Notes under the pieces: model-generated | The model's database searches: none | What the model was told of the DNA's origin: nothing | The model's input: the letters and a program-made list of their open reading frames with translations, nothing else | NCBI GenBank assembly: GCA_029948255.1 | Contig: JALIZF010001810.1 | Coordinates: 206,001-270,000, forward strand | DNA length: 64,000 nt | Reading direction: 5' to 3' | From: Telmatactis stephensoni | Lineage: Eukaryota; Cnidaria; Anthozoa; Actiniaria; Isophelliidae | In this document: positions 9,192 to 20,455 of the stretch, piece after piece | Numbering within the stretch: position 1 is the stretch's first letter | Layout: each line of letters opens with the position of its first letter | Made by a program: the position numbers and the translations under genes

Positions 9192-12100
9192 ATGTTTTAT
9201 TTTAAAAGTTTCTTGATTCTTTTTGGCCTTATCATCAAGAATTGTGGAACAATAAATTCGCTGATGAACAAACAGGAAAACATTAGAAAAAGGTAAAAAG
9301 GCAAAAAACACGGAGTTCACAGAATCTTGTGATCCCTGTTTTACAACCACTATCGTTGAAGTATGACTCACGATTTAATGATACGTAGTGGTTTCCATTA
9401 TATTCCAAACATGGTCAGGGAGTCCAGAACCCACCTATTAACTGTTTTATTGATAAGTTGAAATGTCAAATCTAATTTGATTTTTCACAACCGTTATCTT
9501 TGAAGTGCGACCCATGAAGCTCGAAATCAGCACAGTTTTGACCGACATCACTCAACTGAATTGATCCGATACAAATGGCGATTTTGACTCTGAAAAATGT
9601 CTCGTATGAACGTTTACATGACGCATTTTTCTCTGCTACAGAATCCGAATCGCCATTTCTATTGTTCGAGTAATTTGATTGACGCCTGACTGAATGTTAG
9701 TTTTGAAACAAAGACACCAAGCAGGTGACCCGTCTGTATAAAAGCGTCACATTTCAACATTTACAGTGCGACAATTCCACCCCAGGCCACCCGCATACGT
9801 AAATTATCCAATCACAATCGAGTATATAAACAATAGAATCTCTACAAATTTTGAAATTCGCTTAAATATACAGAATTTGCTTTGTTTGTGTACTCTTGAA
9901 TTAAATTGACATTGAACAAGAAGCATACAAGAAACATCTTAGACTGCAGGAACTCGCAACAAATCTGTTGTTGAGCAAAAACGTTTGTATCGCGACCGAC
10001 AGCTTTAAACATTCAGTTATAGATTTTAGGTTTTTCTTATCTGCCCATCATATCAAGGGGGATGCTAGTCCAGTCCCAGACTCTCTTTCTTGCCGCTCCA
10101 GGACTCGCGGAGAAAGAGAGTCCAGTATAACTTGCATGCGCATGTGCAAAATGAGCCAATCAATTAATTAATTAGTATTTTGCGAGTTTGCAATATGCAA
10201 ATGTCAGTGTTTGGTAGCAGTGGTAGTGATGCGTATCGAAAAATTCACAAATACGTCTTTCACAACTGTCCATCCGTAAATGCCCTGTAACTGCTCAAAC
10301 TTTGGTAAAAGATTATAGTTGGTTTTTCCAAGTGCATAGCTCACTGAATCAACAAATGGCTTTCCGAAATGAGACTGATATCGTGTATACAAAACACTTT
10401 CTTCTTCAGCCATCTTGAATCATTAGATGACTTTAGGATTTGTAACCACGCGATCACCACATGAATGTGGTGATCGCGTGGTCACTAAACTGACATGCGC
10501 ATGCAAGTTATACTGGACTCTCTTTCTCCGCGAGTCCTTGAGCATGAGCGGCAAGAAAGAGAGTCTGGGACTGGACTAGGGGGATGCAAATGCCCTCGAT
10601 CCACGTTTGCCATCCCGCCTTGCGGTCCCTTATGGGCATTTACATAAGTCCTGCCCTTCACATGATTGGCGGATCAGAAAAACCCAAAATCCAATTGAAA
10701 GTTTGAATTCGTTGTTGGTCGCGATACAAGCGTTTTCGTAGTAAGCACCAAAATCTGCATTGAAAATTTGCCTGACAATTTGTGGTGGTCTTGGTTTGAG
10801 AAGTCGCACTGTAAGAATGTGTTTTAGCGTTTCAGTCTTTTATCTTCTTTTAATTTCAATTTCAGTTCGATTTTTTGGTTTGAAAATGCCACCACATTTC
10901 CTGACAAACGGTCTTATGCCCTCGACAACCTTCTCTTGAAGGTCCGCCAAGGGCGTCCATTGACCATGGTTGTTATTGGAGGATCCAACTCTGCTGGTGA
11001 AGGAATTGACAATCCTAGACAACTATATTACAACCAAATCGCTGATTGGTGGAATAATGCTACAGGCTCTAAATTGACAGTTGTTAAAACTTCTATCGGA
11101 GGCACTGGAAGTGATTTCTTTTTATTTTGTCTTCAAAACGTTTTGCCAGCTCGACAACCTGACATTGTGTTAGTTGAAACCTCAGTTAATGACTTTGGAT
11201 ATGAATATGGTAAAGCAGCTCAACCAATGGAGCTTCTTACTCGTAGACTTTTGTTACTGCCATCAAGACCTTTGGTCATGTATGTACATTTTATCAATCC
11301 GGTTTTTGTTCCCGGCTTTACCCAAATTTATGCAAATGTAGATTGCTTAAATATGCAAGATCTTGGCTTTGACGAGTTAGCAAAGCATTATGGGGTACCA
11401 TCTTTTAGCATTAAGGATCTTGCATGCCCCCTATCCAGTTCTAAAAGGCGAAAACTTTATTTTATTCCTGGTGTGTTTGCTAGCGACAAAATCCACGTGG
11501 GTTATAAATCACACGAAAAAATTGCATCGATGATCATTGATTATTTCAAGGACGTATTGAATGAGGATCCAGACAGCACCACTAAGTTAGAGAACAACCT
11601 GGATTGTACGCCTTCACTGGTAAAACCGTTATTCAGCGACCCGTCCATCAGTGATGATCAACTGTCCAACGCCATGTGTTGGTCCCACTTAACACCCAAC
11701 TGGAAAATCCCTCTGAAACAAACACTGGATGCCATAGTGACCGAGTCACGTGGTTTTAGATACCTTACTCCCGAGGAATCAGGGCGTCTTTCAATATGGC
11801 AGCCAACCCATCGTACTGATGCGTACGCAGGATGGATAGCAACACCACAAGAGAAAATATATTTTCTAAGATTCCAATTTCACATTCCTAATAACGTAAC
11901 GAGTGGATCTGTTGCTGTGATTTTTCGTCTCGTGAAAACAAAAGACGTCAACATTAGAATGCTATTGGACGATAAAAACGCTACAACAATGTTTGTTAAG
12001 AAATGTGGGGGGTCGCTATGGAAACTTACTTATCTGCATCCAATAGCAACGAACGTCAGGCCTGGTTACCATAGCCTTAGTATTGTATCAGATATTGGGG

Positions 12101-12267
12101 ACAATATTGTAAGTGGTTTCGTGATTGGTTATTCAAGTTATTTTCCTGGTTACTATAGTTACAGACCGATCAATCTAGAATACTGGGTTTGGAGCTATAA
12201 ACAGGTTCTTGAGCATGCTTGTCGACCCGAGCAACTCAATTCCAATTCAGCACCAGTGGAAAAGTAA
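9192..12267 (+). CDS. Secreted SGNH/GDSL-like hydrolase copy 3, two exons
   Basis: Exon 1 is 9192-9292: an ATG and a signal peptide with hydrophobic core FLILFGLIIKNCG, ending AG before donor GTAAAA. Exon 2 is 10866-12267, after acceptor TTTCAG. The junction makes an AGT serine codon and a 500-residue product. Predicted catalytic residues are Ser74 (GGSNSAGEG), Gly115 (GGTGSDFF), Asn142 (SVNDFG) and Asp241/His244 (DKIH). A second domain spans about 290-500. The frame at 10936 begins with TTG and is not the real start; the exon is open to the acceptor 70 bases earlier. The 1573-bp intron holds a foldback element with target duplication. The product is nearly identical to copy 2, which runs in the opposite direction. 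The SGNH family assignment rests on motif order, and the substrate is unknown. Confidence 0.8.
9408..9715 (+). repeat. Dispersed repeat with internal palindrome, copy B
   Basis: This is a second, direct-orientation copy of the unit at 6240-6480. It starts ACATGGTCAGGGAGTC and has an internal hairpin with arms AAATGGCGATTTTGA and AATCGCCATTT (about 9577-9659). It lies in the intron of copy 3. Confidence 0.55.
10065..10579. mobile_element. Foldback element with ~85-bp inverted ends and 7-bp target duplication
   Basis: Ends of about 85 bp (from 10065 and to 10579; outer words CTAGTCCAGTCCCAGACTC and its near-complement) are inverted. Each end is itself a hairpin (GACTCTCTTTCT with AGAAAGAGAGTC). 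The element is bounded by the direct repeat GGGGATG at 10058-10064 and 10580-10586. An 18-bp-arm perfect hairpin lies inside at 10445-10482. A minus-strand 69-codon frame at 10204-10413 may be a captured gene fragment. No transposase is present, so the element is non-autonomous. Confidence 0.8.
10204..10413 (-). pseudogene. Possible captured helicase fragment inside the foldback element
   Basis: A 69-codon frame starts with ATG. It contains LLPKFEQLQGIYG followed by KDVFVN, which resembles the stretch just before the Walker A motif of RecQ-like helicases (EQ..AI..., then DVFV.LPTG.GKS). The frame leaves this similarity exactly where Walker A should begin, so at most it is a 5' fragment. The call rests on short-motif resemblance only. 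It is enclosed by the inverted ends of the element at 10065-10579. Confidence 0.3.
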
Positions 12268-12820
12268 TTGTTACTGCAGAGGTTTCCTTTTTATCTTTTC
12301 TTTTCTTTTCTTTTTTCATTAGGAAAACAAAATTGCACAAATTTGTACTAAATCCTTTTGTTTATCATCTCACAAAGACTAATTTTTTGGGGAAACGGAA
12401 AGATTGAGAAAAATGTAAACAGCGGTATAGTTAATAATGTCGGTATCCCTTGTAATGCTAGCAGGAAAAATATATATAATCTTACCCAAGAGAACTGAAG
12501 CGTTTGCCATCTCCCCTTTGAGAGGGGAAGTTGTTGTCTCTTTATCGGTATTCCTCTATAGCATTTCGTCTTCATAGTGTATTTCTCGCTTCATTACATT
12601 CTCAGTTTCTTTAATTTCCCTTCTATGGTAAAGTTTCTTCTCGAATTTCCTTTTCCTTTCACGTTCTTTTTCTTTCACGATTTGACTACTATTTTGGGAG
12701 CGCAGTTTATCATAAGAGCGAAAATTAGATCAGTGGAAGCAGGAATTTCAATTGTATTCTCAAAGTCTTTCAAAAGTTCATAGCAATATATAATGCGGTA
12801 TTTATTCTATTATCTAATAA
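12268..12820. other. 3' flank of copy 3
   Basis: AT-rich sequence with pyrimidine-rich stretches such as CTTTTCTTTTC near 12295-12312. No gene recognised. Confidence 0.5.
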
Positions 12821-13885
12821 CACAGGTAACCCAGGCTAATTACTTGTAAAGAGACATGTGTAATAAATATGGCTTCTCCTCAGCTATACAATTTACCTCT
12901 GAAATTGTGGAAATAAAGCTTAGAATTTAAGAAAACAAGTTTACTTACCATCTCGTCTTGACATTTGTCGATTTTGTGCGTTTTTAAGTCATTTTAGGTA
13001 CCCCCTCCAGTTCCCCTACGTAAAAAATTCCAAGGTTGGTCACTTCGCTGAAGATTTTCCCCAAGTCACTCTACTTCAACTCGATTTTTTCGTCCAAAAA
13101 CGAGGTTTCCTCCAGTTTCAAACACACTAGGCCAAAGAAGAATGTTTAACGATTCCTACAATGTAAGTCATTGCTAAATAACCTCTCTGGAACTGCTTGA
13201 AATCGGCCGTTAAATTTCAATAATCAGCCTCCTGGAATGCCGTCTACAGAAAACCTGGACGGAAACAAGGTCGTTACTCCACAGGAAACCCAAAAGCAAA
13301 CATGATCTCGAAGCTGATTGGTCGAATTTCGCACTCCCCCATATTTAGAAATTTGAATTCCCTCTTTACTTGTTGAAATTCGACCAATCAGCTTCGAGAT
13401 CATGTTTGCTTTTGGGTTTCCTGTGGAGTAACGACCTTGTTTCCGTCCAGGTTTTCTGTAGACGGCATTCCAGGAGGCTGATTATTGAAATTTAACGGCC
13501 GATTTCAAGCAGTTCCAGAGAGGTTATTTAGCAATGACTTACATTGTAGGAATCGTTAAACATTCTTCTTTGGCCTAGTGTGTTTGAAACTGGAGGAAAC
13601 CTCGTTTTTGGACGAAAATATCGAGTTGAAGTAGAGTGACTTGGGGAAAATCTTCAGCGAAGTGACCAACCTTGGAATTTTTTACGTAGGGGAACTGGAG
13701 GGGGTACCTAAAATGACTTAAAAACGCACAAAATCGACAAATGTCAAGACGAGATGGTAAGTAAACTTGTTTTCTTAAATTCTAAGCTTTATTTCCACAA
13801 TTTCAGAGGTAAATTGTATAGCTTGAGGAGAAGCCATATTTATTACACATGTCTCTTTACAAGTAATTAGCCTGGGTTACCTGTG
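12821..13885. mobile_element. 1065-bp palindromic foldback element
   Basis: The left arm (12821-13330) and right arm (13375-13885) are reverse complements over about 510 bp with only a few differences, around a 44-base loop. The outer ends read CACAGGTAACCCAGGC and its complement. The direct repeat CTAATAA at 12814-12820 and 13886-13892 looks like a 7-bp target duplication. No long ORF exists. Each arm contains ATGTCAAGACGAGATG followed by a GTAAGT donor consensus (13741-13762 on plus, mirrored on minus), which could be the remnant of a first coding exon. The arm identity implies recent insertion or active arm homogenisation. Confidence 0.9.
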
Positions 13886-13892
13886 CTAATAA

Positions 13893-14505
13893 TCGCCAAA
13901 TAGCTCCAATAAACGCCAGGCCTATGCAATCCACTTCCACAAAAATGTTCTTGTAGAAAGAATATGAAGGGATCGAAAATGTGTAGACTGTTCATAAAGA
14001 TTCTTTGGCTTTTTCTTGTTACTTTCTTTTATTTGAATTGCAAAATACGGACCTAAAGTGAAATGATGAAATTAAGGTTGACCTTCTACGCCTACCTCTA
14101 ATAAACGCCCCCAGCCCCTTGAGCTCTTTTTAAATAGATGTGTCTGTTAGAATAAATACAGTATATGTTTCTTTGTTTGTTTAATGTGGGCTGGAATGAG
14201 TTACCTTAAAGTGCCTATGTGGAAACGAAATTTGTTTTTGCGTTTTTTATAATTTTTTTAATTAACGTTTTTTATTTTTGTTGTTGTTGTTGTTGTTGTC
14301 ATTTTCATTTTTCACTTTGAATTAAGAGGAATTAAGCATTTTCAGTTTTAAGCATGTTGTAAGCAATGAGCACAGAGTTTTTCATTTAGCTTATGTCTTA
14401 TAGCTTCTTTTTTGTACTTATTCTCAACATTCACGTCTCTCAAAACTTTGTTTTGGCGATAAATTCAGCCAAGTCTGGTGTTTAAAAGATTTGGATTTGA
14501 CTTCA
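13893..14505. other. Intergenic between palindrome and GPCR
   Basis: It contains ATAAACGCC-rich sequence near 13909 and 14100 of the type seen in dispersed repeats, and a short (TTG)n at 14276-14299. No gene recognised. Confidence 0.5.
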
Positions 14506-15495
14506 TCATAGAGTTATTGTCACTATCGATGCTTTCTTTGACACCATCTGCACTTGCACGCTCCTACGCTCAGCAGCAGCAGCACACACTTCCACATTAT
14601 TTCTTGAAGTAAATATTGTTGTCGTAGCACACAAGGTTGGCTTCGCCGACACTCCAAACATTTTCCTAAGTCTTTGCAGGATTCTGTTGATGATTCTCAG
14701 ATATCCCAGACGAAAATGGCGAATTCTCACACTGTACACGATAAAATTCATGGAAGAGTTGGAGAGGTAGAGAGTTCGGATCCAAGTGAAGTTTTCTGCC
14801 ACTGCATCGACGTCATCATTTGAGAAGCTATATGCTATTATTGGAATCCAGCATAGCGCGAACAGTACGATGACTATTCCAATGGTTCCAGAAACTCGTC
14901 TTTGCATGGTTCTTTCGCGTGCAGAAGCCAATGTCTCCATTACTGGTTTAGGTTTCTTCAGTCTGCAGACTTTGTACAAGATACAGCCATATGAACAGAT
15001 AATGATGGCAAAGGCCAAAACTATCAGAGATAACGACCACGAGTCGTAGGAGGCAATCTGAGCATTGAAAATACTATTCAAAGCAGCTGCTGACCAACAA
15101 ATACACAGCGACACTTTCAACAGCCATTTTTTCATCAGTGCAGGATGTTGGTGAGGCTTTATGGTGCAAAGTACTCTGTCAATGCTAATGGCTGCCAAGT
15201 GTAGTGCAGAACAAGTAGCGGAGAATGAAGCTACTCCTATGTAGCCTGCTTCCAGTTCCAAAATGTTTTTCTTGGCAAACGTTTTAAGAGACATCAAGAC
15301 GACAAGCAATGGCTGTGCAATCACGGTCACAAACAGATCAGCAACTGCTAAACTGAGAAGAAGGAAGTTGGATACTTTTCGGCGCAGTTGAGGTGTGGTC
15401 ATTACAGCAAAGATAACCAGTAGATTTCCAAATGTTCCCACTAGAACAAGAAGAGAATTGATGACAATAAGCACTGTTCCTTGTGTGAAGACCAT
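14506..15495 (-). CDS. Class A (rhodopsin-like) G-protein-coupled receptor, orphan
   Basis: This is a seven-helix plasma-membrane receptor of 329 residues. Visible landmarks: Gly-Asn at 23-24 (helix 1), LAVAD with Asp53 (helix 2), Asp106-Arg107-Val108 in place of DRY (helix 3), Trp134 (helix 4), C-W-I-P at 215-218 (helix 6), and N-F-I-V-Y at 250-254 in place of NPxxY (helix 7), followed by a basic helix 8. The usual Cys at the top of helix 3 is absent and extracellular loop 2 is very short, as in the melanocortin/adenosine (MECA) group, so I suggest a MECA-like cnidarian receptor. The ligand is unknown. The N-terminus is unusually short; the frame is open for another 26 codons upstream without an ATG, so an upstream exon is possible. 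A broken paralogue lies at 17885-18964 in divergent orientation. Confidence 0.85.
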   Translation of the reverse strand: MVFTQGTVLIVINSLLVLVGTFGNLLVIFAVMTTPQLRRKVSNFLLLSLAVADLFVTVIAQPLLVVLMSLKTFAKKNILELEAGYIGVASFSATCSALHLAAISIDRVLCTIKPHQHPALMKKWLLKVSLCICWSAAALNSIFNAQIASYDSWSLSLIVLAFAIIICSYGCILYKVCRLKKPKPVMETLASARERTMQRRVSGTIGIVIVLFALCWIPIIAYSFSNDDVDAVAENFTWIRTLYLSNSSMNFIVYSVRIRHFRLGYLRIINRILQRLRKMFGVSAKPTLCATTTIFTSRNNVEVCAAAAERRSVQVQMVSKKASIVTITL

Positions 15496-17884
15496 CGTAC
15501 AAGGATTATGTACTTTATTATTATGCTTTTGGCAAACACCTCTTGAGATCTTGAGGATTCAGTACGTTTTTTACTGGTCTCCCTGAATCAGAATAAGCTT
15601 CTGTTGTTCGAAGTTGACTTCTAAAAGCAAGATGTTAGTTCATCTATCTTTATTGTCTTATCCATATAAGTTGTAACTAGAAACTGACAGTGAGACAACG
15701 GCTGTAGAATACCGATTGGTAAGGTTTCAGGTTCCTTTTGGAGCCGCAACTTCCCTCCGTCTTGGAAAAGCAAACTGAAAGATCTTGAATTACTTTTGTT
15801 ACGTGAATACAAACACACACAAAAAGGACAGTTTCCTGAATATAAATAAACTTTCTTAAAATGATGAATCTCGATTTTTTTTCGGATAGCAAAGTTTTTT
15901 CTAGGGAACAAAAGTTTGAGAGTGATTTTTTATGGTCATTTATGTCTCGGAAAAAGTAATCATTAATAATTATAATTAATTATAATTAATAGTTAATCAT
16001 ATTTGTTTTAGGAATACATACTCATTTTACTCAAAAGAATAAGAAATCATAGGAAACTGCATTTCCCTAGATATTTCCTATCATAGGTAAATGAAAAGGA
16101 TAGTAAATATGTAGGAAAATACAATTTCCAATGGTAGGGAAATCTAGGGAATAGTCTAGGAAAATGAATTTTCCTATACATATTTTGTCCACGTTCCTAT
16201 CATAGAAAAAAAACACAATAATTTCCCAGATATTTTCTATCATAGGAAACGGGCCAAAATTCAGTGTTATTACCATATTGTTTTAAATGATATGCCACAT
16301 TAAGAGGAAAAAGATAATCACTGGAATACAGCTGATATATGGATTTGTATTGTATTGTATTGTATTTGTGAGTTTTTAAATTGTATGCAGAGTATATCGA
16401 ATGTAGGGGTGCGAATGAGTCTTGGAGATATTAGCAGAAATGCTACTCTGAAAATCCGAGGATAAATAAAGAATATTTATTTATTTTATTTTATATTTGT
16501 ATAATTAAGGGGAATCATATAAGAAATGTATGGGAGTCATTTGGTGTGACTGTACGTAACATGAATTGATAACCAATACAACTGATCATCTTTCTAGAAT
16601 CTATTAGCGAGATTTATTCACTCAGGACAAAGATCCAAAGCTTCGATGCAAAGAAAGCATTTCTCAAAAGCGGGGCAACATTGATATAGCGCTAGTGAGC
16701 GGAAATCTAACTACTAATTAGCATAATTGAACAAATAGAGGTCTTTTAAGTTATTTACTTAGTTCATCGGAGTGTCTTGGATCTTATTTAAATCAGGAAA
16801 AGGGAGGACACCATCTGCTACTATACTGATTCTTTGAGATTTGAAAAGGCAATATGAAATTCAGTTTTTTTAAAAGGTTTTTGTTTCACTCCTGGAATAT
16901 GCACAGTCCCAAAAGAAACTAACTTGGATGAAAAGAATGAGACTTTCTTGCTCATCAATATTAATAAGATATCTCTATGTTTATAACACCCACCAATCCA
17001 GGAGCCTAGCAATTAATAGGGTCCCGATACTTCCCTAAAGGCAAATGTCTTTCAGATATATTTTATACATTTTCTCGAGATTTGCCTCACATATCAAACT
17101 TTCGTTGTCGTTAATGGGCTTCCTGTGATACGTTTTAGTGGGGTTCCTGTGTAAACGTATCCAGTCCTTTTTTGGTCACAAAACAAGATGGCTGACTTAG
17201 TTATTAGTCTTTCACTCTAATTCCTGTAAATATTCTCGAAATTTGGTACAAAAACCGAGATTTTTGAGAGGAAAAACAACCAGGATTCCAAACATGGTAA
17301 GTGCAATTTCCTTATATGGAAGTAAAAAGGTCTCGAGACGAATGGCAATGATGTATATACTAAAAGTTAGGCAGACAAGTTGTCCCGATCCCTTGATAGT
17401 TTTGCCGCAAAGTAAACATCAAATAAAACAAGTTACCGCGTTGAAAAACCTGCCAACCACTTGAGATCAACCCTACTCATGCAAATACTGGAAATGTGCC
17501 TTTCTTACTAAACTATATCGATATCAGTGTCATTTTGATGACTGATGACACCTGAGCTTGGGGTAAAATCGTCAATTTTAACCCTGGAAATGTTTCAAAT
17601 TTTCAAGTCTTGTTTCAGTCAGGAAATTTTATAAAAGCAAACAGAAAAACAATTTTCGCTTCATAAGCACTTTAAAAATAAGTTCCATGCAGCTATATCA
17701 TTAATGAGCGATCACAATACGATAATTTATTGGGCACTTTGCTTACTGATGCAAAGAACCAAAGAGTCTGCGTAGCCGCAGACTCTAGAGCTTACTACGC
17801 AGACTACTGACCAGAACGATCAGAGATACTTGAGTTCTAAATTCATCGATCTTAGTATAAGTGAAAAAATCTGGGGGGAAAAAC
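15496..17884. other. Intergenic between the two divergent GPCR copies
   Basis: This 2.4-kb stretch contains an AT-rich patch of degenerate self-complementary words such as TTTCCTATCATAGGAAA at about 16050-16260, and a TATTGTATTG run near 16340-16370. Downstream is AT-rich sequence with an AATAAA-containing tail near 16450-16500, resembling the 3' end of a retroposon. I see no coding gene. Confidence 0.5.
16050..16270. repeat. Degenerate TAGGAAA/TTTCCTA palindromic repeat patch
   Basis: Words of the form TTTCCTA, CATAGGAAA and TAGGGAAAT recur about ten times in both orientations, interspersed with AT-rich spacers. This produces a meaningless minus-strand ORF at 16067-16276. The origin is unknown, possibly a small repeat-rich element. 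Confidence 0.6.
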
Positions 17885-18908
17885 ATGGAGAACGTTAATT
17901 ACGCACTGCATTCTCCAGGCAAAAATGTTTCCCTCTCCATTGATCATAACACCTCCACCATGACTGCTGGTTCATGTACGATGCACATTATACAGGGAAC
18001 AGTGCTTGTCGTCATCAATTCCCTTCTTGTTCTAGTGGGAACATTTGGAAACCTACTGGTTATCTTTGTTGTATTGACCACACCTCAACTGCGTCCGAAA
18101 GAGTATCCAACTTCCTTCTTCCTCAGTTTAGCAATAGCTGATCTGTTTGTGACCTGTGATTGCACAGCCATTATTTGTCGTGTCGATGTCTTTTATCACG
18201 TATGCAGAGAGATGCATTTCAGAATTGGAAACAGCTTACATATGTGCAGCTTCACTTTCTTGTGGAAGTTCTAGTTATCACTTAGGCTGCCTATCAGCAT
18301 CGACAGAGCAATTTCCACAGTCAAGCCTCACCAACATCGAAGACATCATGAAGAAAAGGGGACTGAAAATTTGTCTGTGTGTTTCTTGGGGAGCAGCAAC
18401 TATAATTGGGAATCCTTTACCTTATAGGTACAGTAATGGCCTTTACTTTGACATTAGCTACATTCAGTTTGTGCTATTTTATTATAATTTGCTCCTATGG
18501 TATTATCTTATACAAAGTCAGGCGTAAGAAAACTGAACCTAGTGGGGACAACGTGCCTTACTGCACGCGAGAGAGCCATGCAAAAACGAGTTTCTGGGAC
18601 CGTGGGGATAATTATCCTACTGTTCGCCCTGTGCTGGTTTCCTTTCATTGGATACCTCTTTTCGAGCAAGAACCTCTCTCCCGTAGACAAAAAATACTCG
18701 TGGATCCGAACTCTCTATCTCTCCAACTCCTCCATGAACTTCATCGTGTACAGTTTGCGAATTCGCCATTTCCGTGTGGGATATCTGAGAATCATTAACA
18801 GAATTGTACAAAGGCTCCACGAAATTCTGATAATGTTAGGGATGTTTGCTACTGAAAGAAATGCAGCCAATAATCCGGATGGAAGGCGAGGTTTTGGTGA
18901 AGCCCACT

Positions 18909-18960
<52 letters not shown>

Positions 18961-18962
18961 CT

Positions 18963-18964
<2 letters not shown>
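17885..18964 (+). pseudogene. Frameshifted class A GPCR, paralogue of the 14506-15495 receptor
   Basis: The region reads as the same receptor family but in successive frames. It runs from an N-terminus with several Asn-X-Ser/Thr sites and helices 1-2 (from ATG 17885), through helix 3-4 words in a second frame (18156-18400), to helix 5 in a third (about 18406-18540). Helices 6-7 and the tail are in a fourth stretch (18497-18850), where IRTLYLSNSSMNFIVYS matches the intact copy exactly. The D-R pair is only found by switching frame near 18300 and back. At least four or five indels are needed, so it is a pseudogene unless the assembly is poor here. The last frame runs into the (CAA)n tract, which supplies a poly-Asn tail and the stop. 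Confidence 0.85.
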
Positions 18965-19003
<39 letters not shown>

Positions 19004-19045
19004 CTAACAACAACAACAGCAATAATAATAATAATTAACAACAAC
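18909..19045. repeat. (CAA)n microsatellite
   Basis: More than forty CAA units, interrupted twice by CTAA, begin inside the tail of the GPCR pseudogene. They read as poly-Asn in one frame and poly-Cys/Val on the other strand. Confidence 0.95.
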
Positions 19046-19084
19046 AACAAAAGCATCGAAAATGACAATTCACGGTCTGACAAA

Positions 19085-19330
19085 CCGCCGTCCGGTTGGC
19101 TTGTTGCATTTCGTTGAGCGTGGTCTGTCGTGCGGGAGGTCAGCATTTGATTCCTCGCTCAGCGGGGATTTAAACTGGTTGAGTTAGGGGAAGGCGTTGG
19201 CTTTGTAATTATATCTCCAAATGGTTAGATCTTCACGTCTTCAAGGATAAGGACGTAAAACGATAGGCCCCATCACCATTTATGGGGACCTACATATACA
19301 ATATGTATATTTACAATACACTTTACTTCA
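19085..19330 (+). repeat. SINE-like dispersed repeat, degenerate
   Basis: The sequence runs GAGCGTGGTCTGTCGTGCGG, a B-box-like TTTGATTCC, then words such as AAATGGTTAGA and GGATAAGGAC. This order resembles a family that I recall as very common in anthozoan genomes. The identification is from pattern memory; a database comparison would settle it. Confidence 0.4.
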
Positions 19331-19337
19331 AAAACAT

Positions 19338-19640
19338 ATGTTTTCCATAGATCGATACTTTCCCTGGGTTCAAAGTGCTAAGATTCACCTAAATAGTTTA
19401 CTTGCACTTCAAAAAAGAGCATTTCGTTCAATCAATTTTTCTAATTCAAAAGATGATGCTGTTCCTTTCCTCATTCAATTTATCACGTTACTGACAATAA
19501 TACTACTCCTGTCAACTTAATAATTTAATCAAACTCACTAGTGAAATACATCAATATAAAACAAGGATTATAAAACAAGGATGGCCACAAATCAATGTTT
19601 TATACCGATATATAAGATAAAGATTTTGGTTTATTTGCAT
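19338..19640 (+). mobile_element. LINE reverse transcriptase C-terminal remnant
   Basis: The frame reads AKIHLNSLLALQKRAFRSIN and continues with FSNSKDDAVPF. This matches the pattern found just after the reverse transcriptase core of non-LTR retrotransposons (LQKRA.R.I.F......A.P.F). The frame then stops, and a further fragment with SEIHQYKTR-like coding lies in another frame near 19540-19570. It is truncated at both ends and dead. Confidence 0.55.
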
Positions 19641-20455
19641 AAACTTTAAACTTGGATTTTCTAAGCGAAAAGGGCGGAAAGCTTTACCAAGATATTATAA
19701 AATTATAAAAACGAAAAGAAAAGAGATGAAAAAGAGAACAATGCGAAACTAAGTAAGATTATTGAATAGCAAACTATAAATGATAAAAACAATTCAGAGG
19801 TTATTAGCAATATGATAAAAGATATGATAATCAAATCGTAGAAGTATTATTATCAATGTGTACTGTTTGATGTATTTAATAATTTCGGTGAAGTCATAAT
19901 AATAACAATAATAATATTTGATACTTTGCCCATTTTAGCATTTGAAATATGATGAAATGCGCATATATAGTCGGCAGCTATTTCAAATGTATATATCGAG
20001 TAAAAGATTTGAAGTGAACTTTGTTTACAGTTTTGAGTGACATTGGAAGGCCATTTTTATTTTCTTATTTTAAATATTTGCACGATTTAAACATCTACGT
20101 TACGGTAGTGATTTTCATTGTGTTGTTTCATGAATTATTAATGAGTTTGATAATTATCTTTATACAACATGTGGTAGAAAGAGAGATGGAAAATATGTAC
20201 TACGTCGCTTTTGAGGGTGCAGGTCCAATAGTTAACTGACATTTGCGGGCCAAAAAAATATTACCTAACAATTGGCCGAAAAATGAGTAGTTAACTAACA
20301 AATAGCCAAAAAACTAGTAGTTAACTGACTAAAAAATGAGAATTTAACCGACAATCGGGTACCCCATTTGACAACCTTAGAGGGGGGTTAACAGGTGTTA
20401 CGTTTTCCTGGTATAAATCAAAGGGTCTTTTAACGGGTATTTACTGATATCGTCA
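19641..20455. other. Upstream region of copy 4
   Basis: AT-rich. At 20260-20350 is a short degenerate tandem repeat (AGTAGTTAACT and ATAGCCAAAAAA words). The stretch 20190-20240 (ACGTCGCTTTTGAGGGTGCA) recurs at about 25060 upstream of copy 5, showing that the gene duplication included 5' flank. Confidence 0.5.
20412..20418 (+). promoter_or_regulatory. TATA box of hydrolase copy 4
   Basis: TATAAAT lies inside GGTATAAATCAAAGGG. This block is conserved upstream of copy 5 (25205-25211). It is 38 bases before the first ATG at 20456, so initiation would give a very short 5' leader. Confidence 0.5.

Noticed and set aside
14786..15049. 87-codon plus-strand ORF inside the GPCR
   Set aside because: It is the antisense shadow of the intact receptor reading frame.
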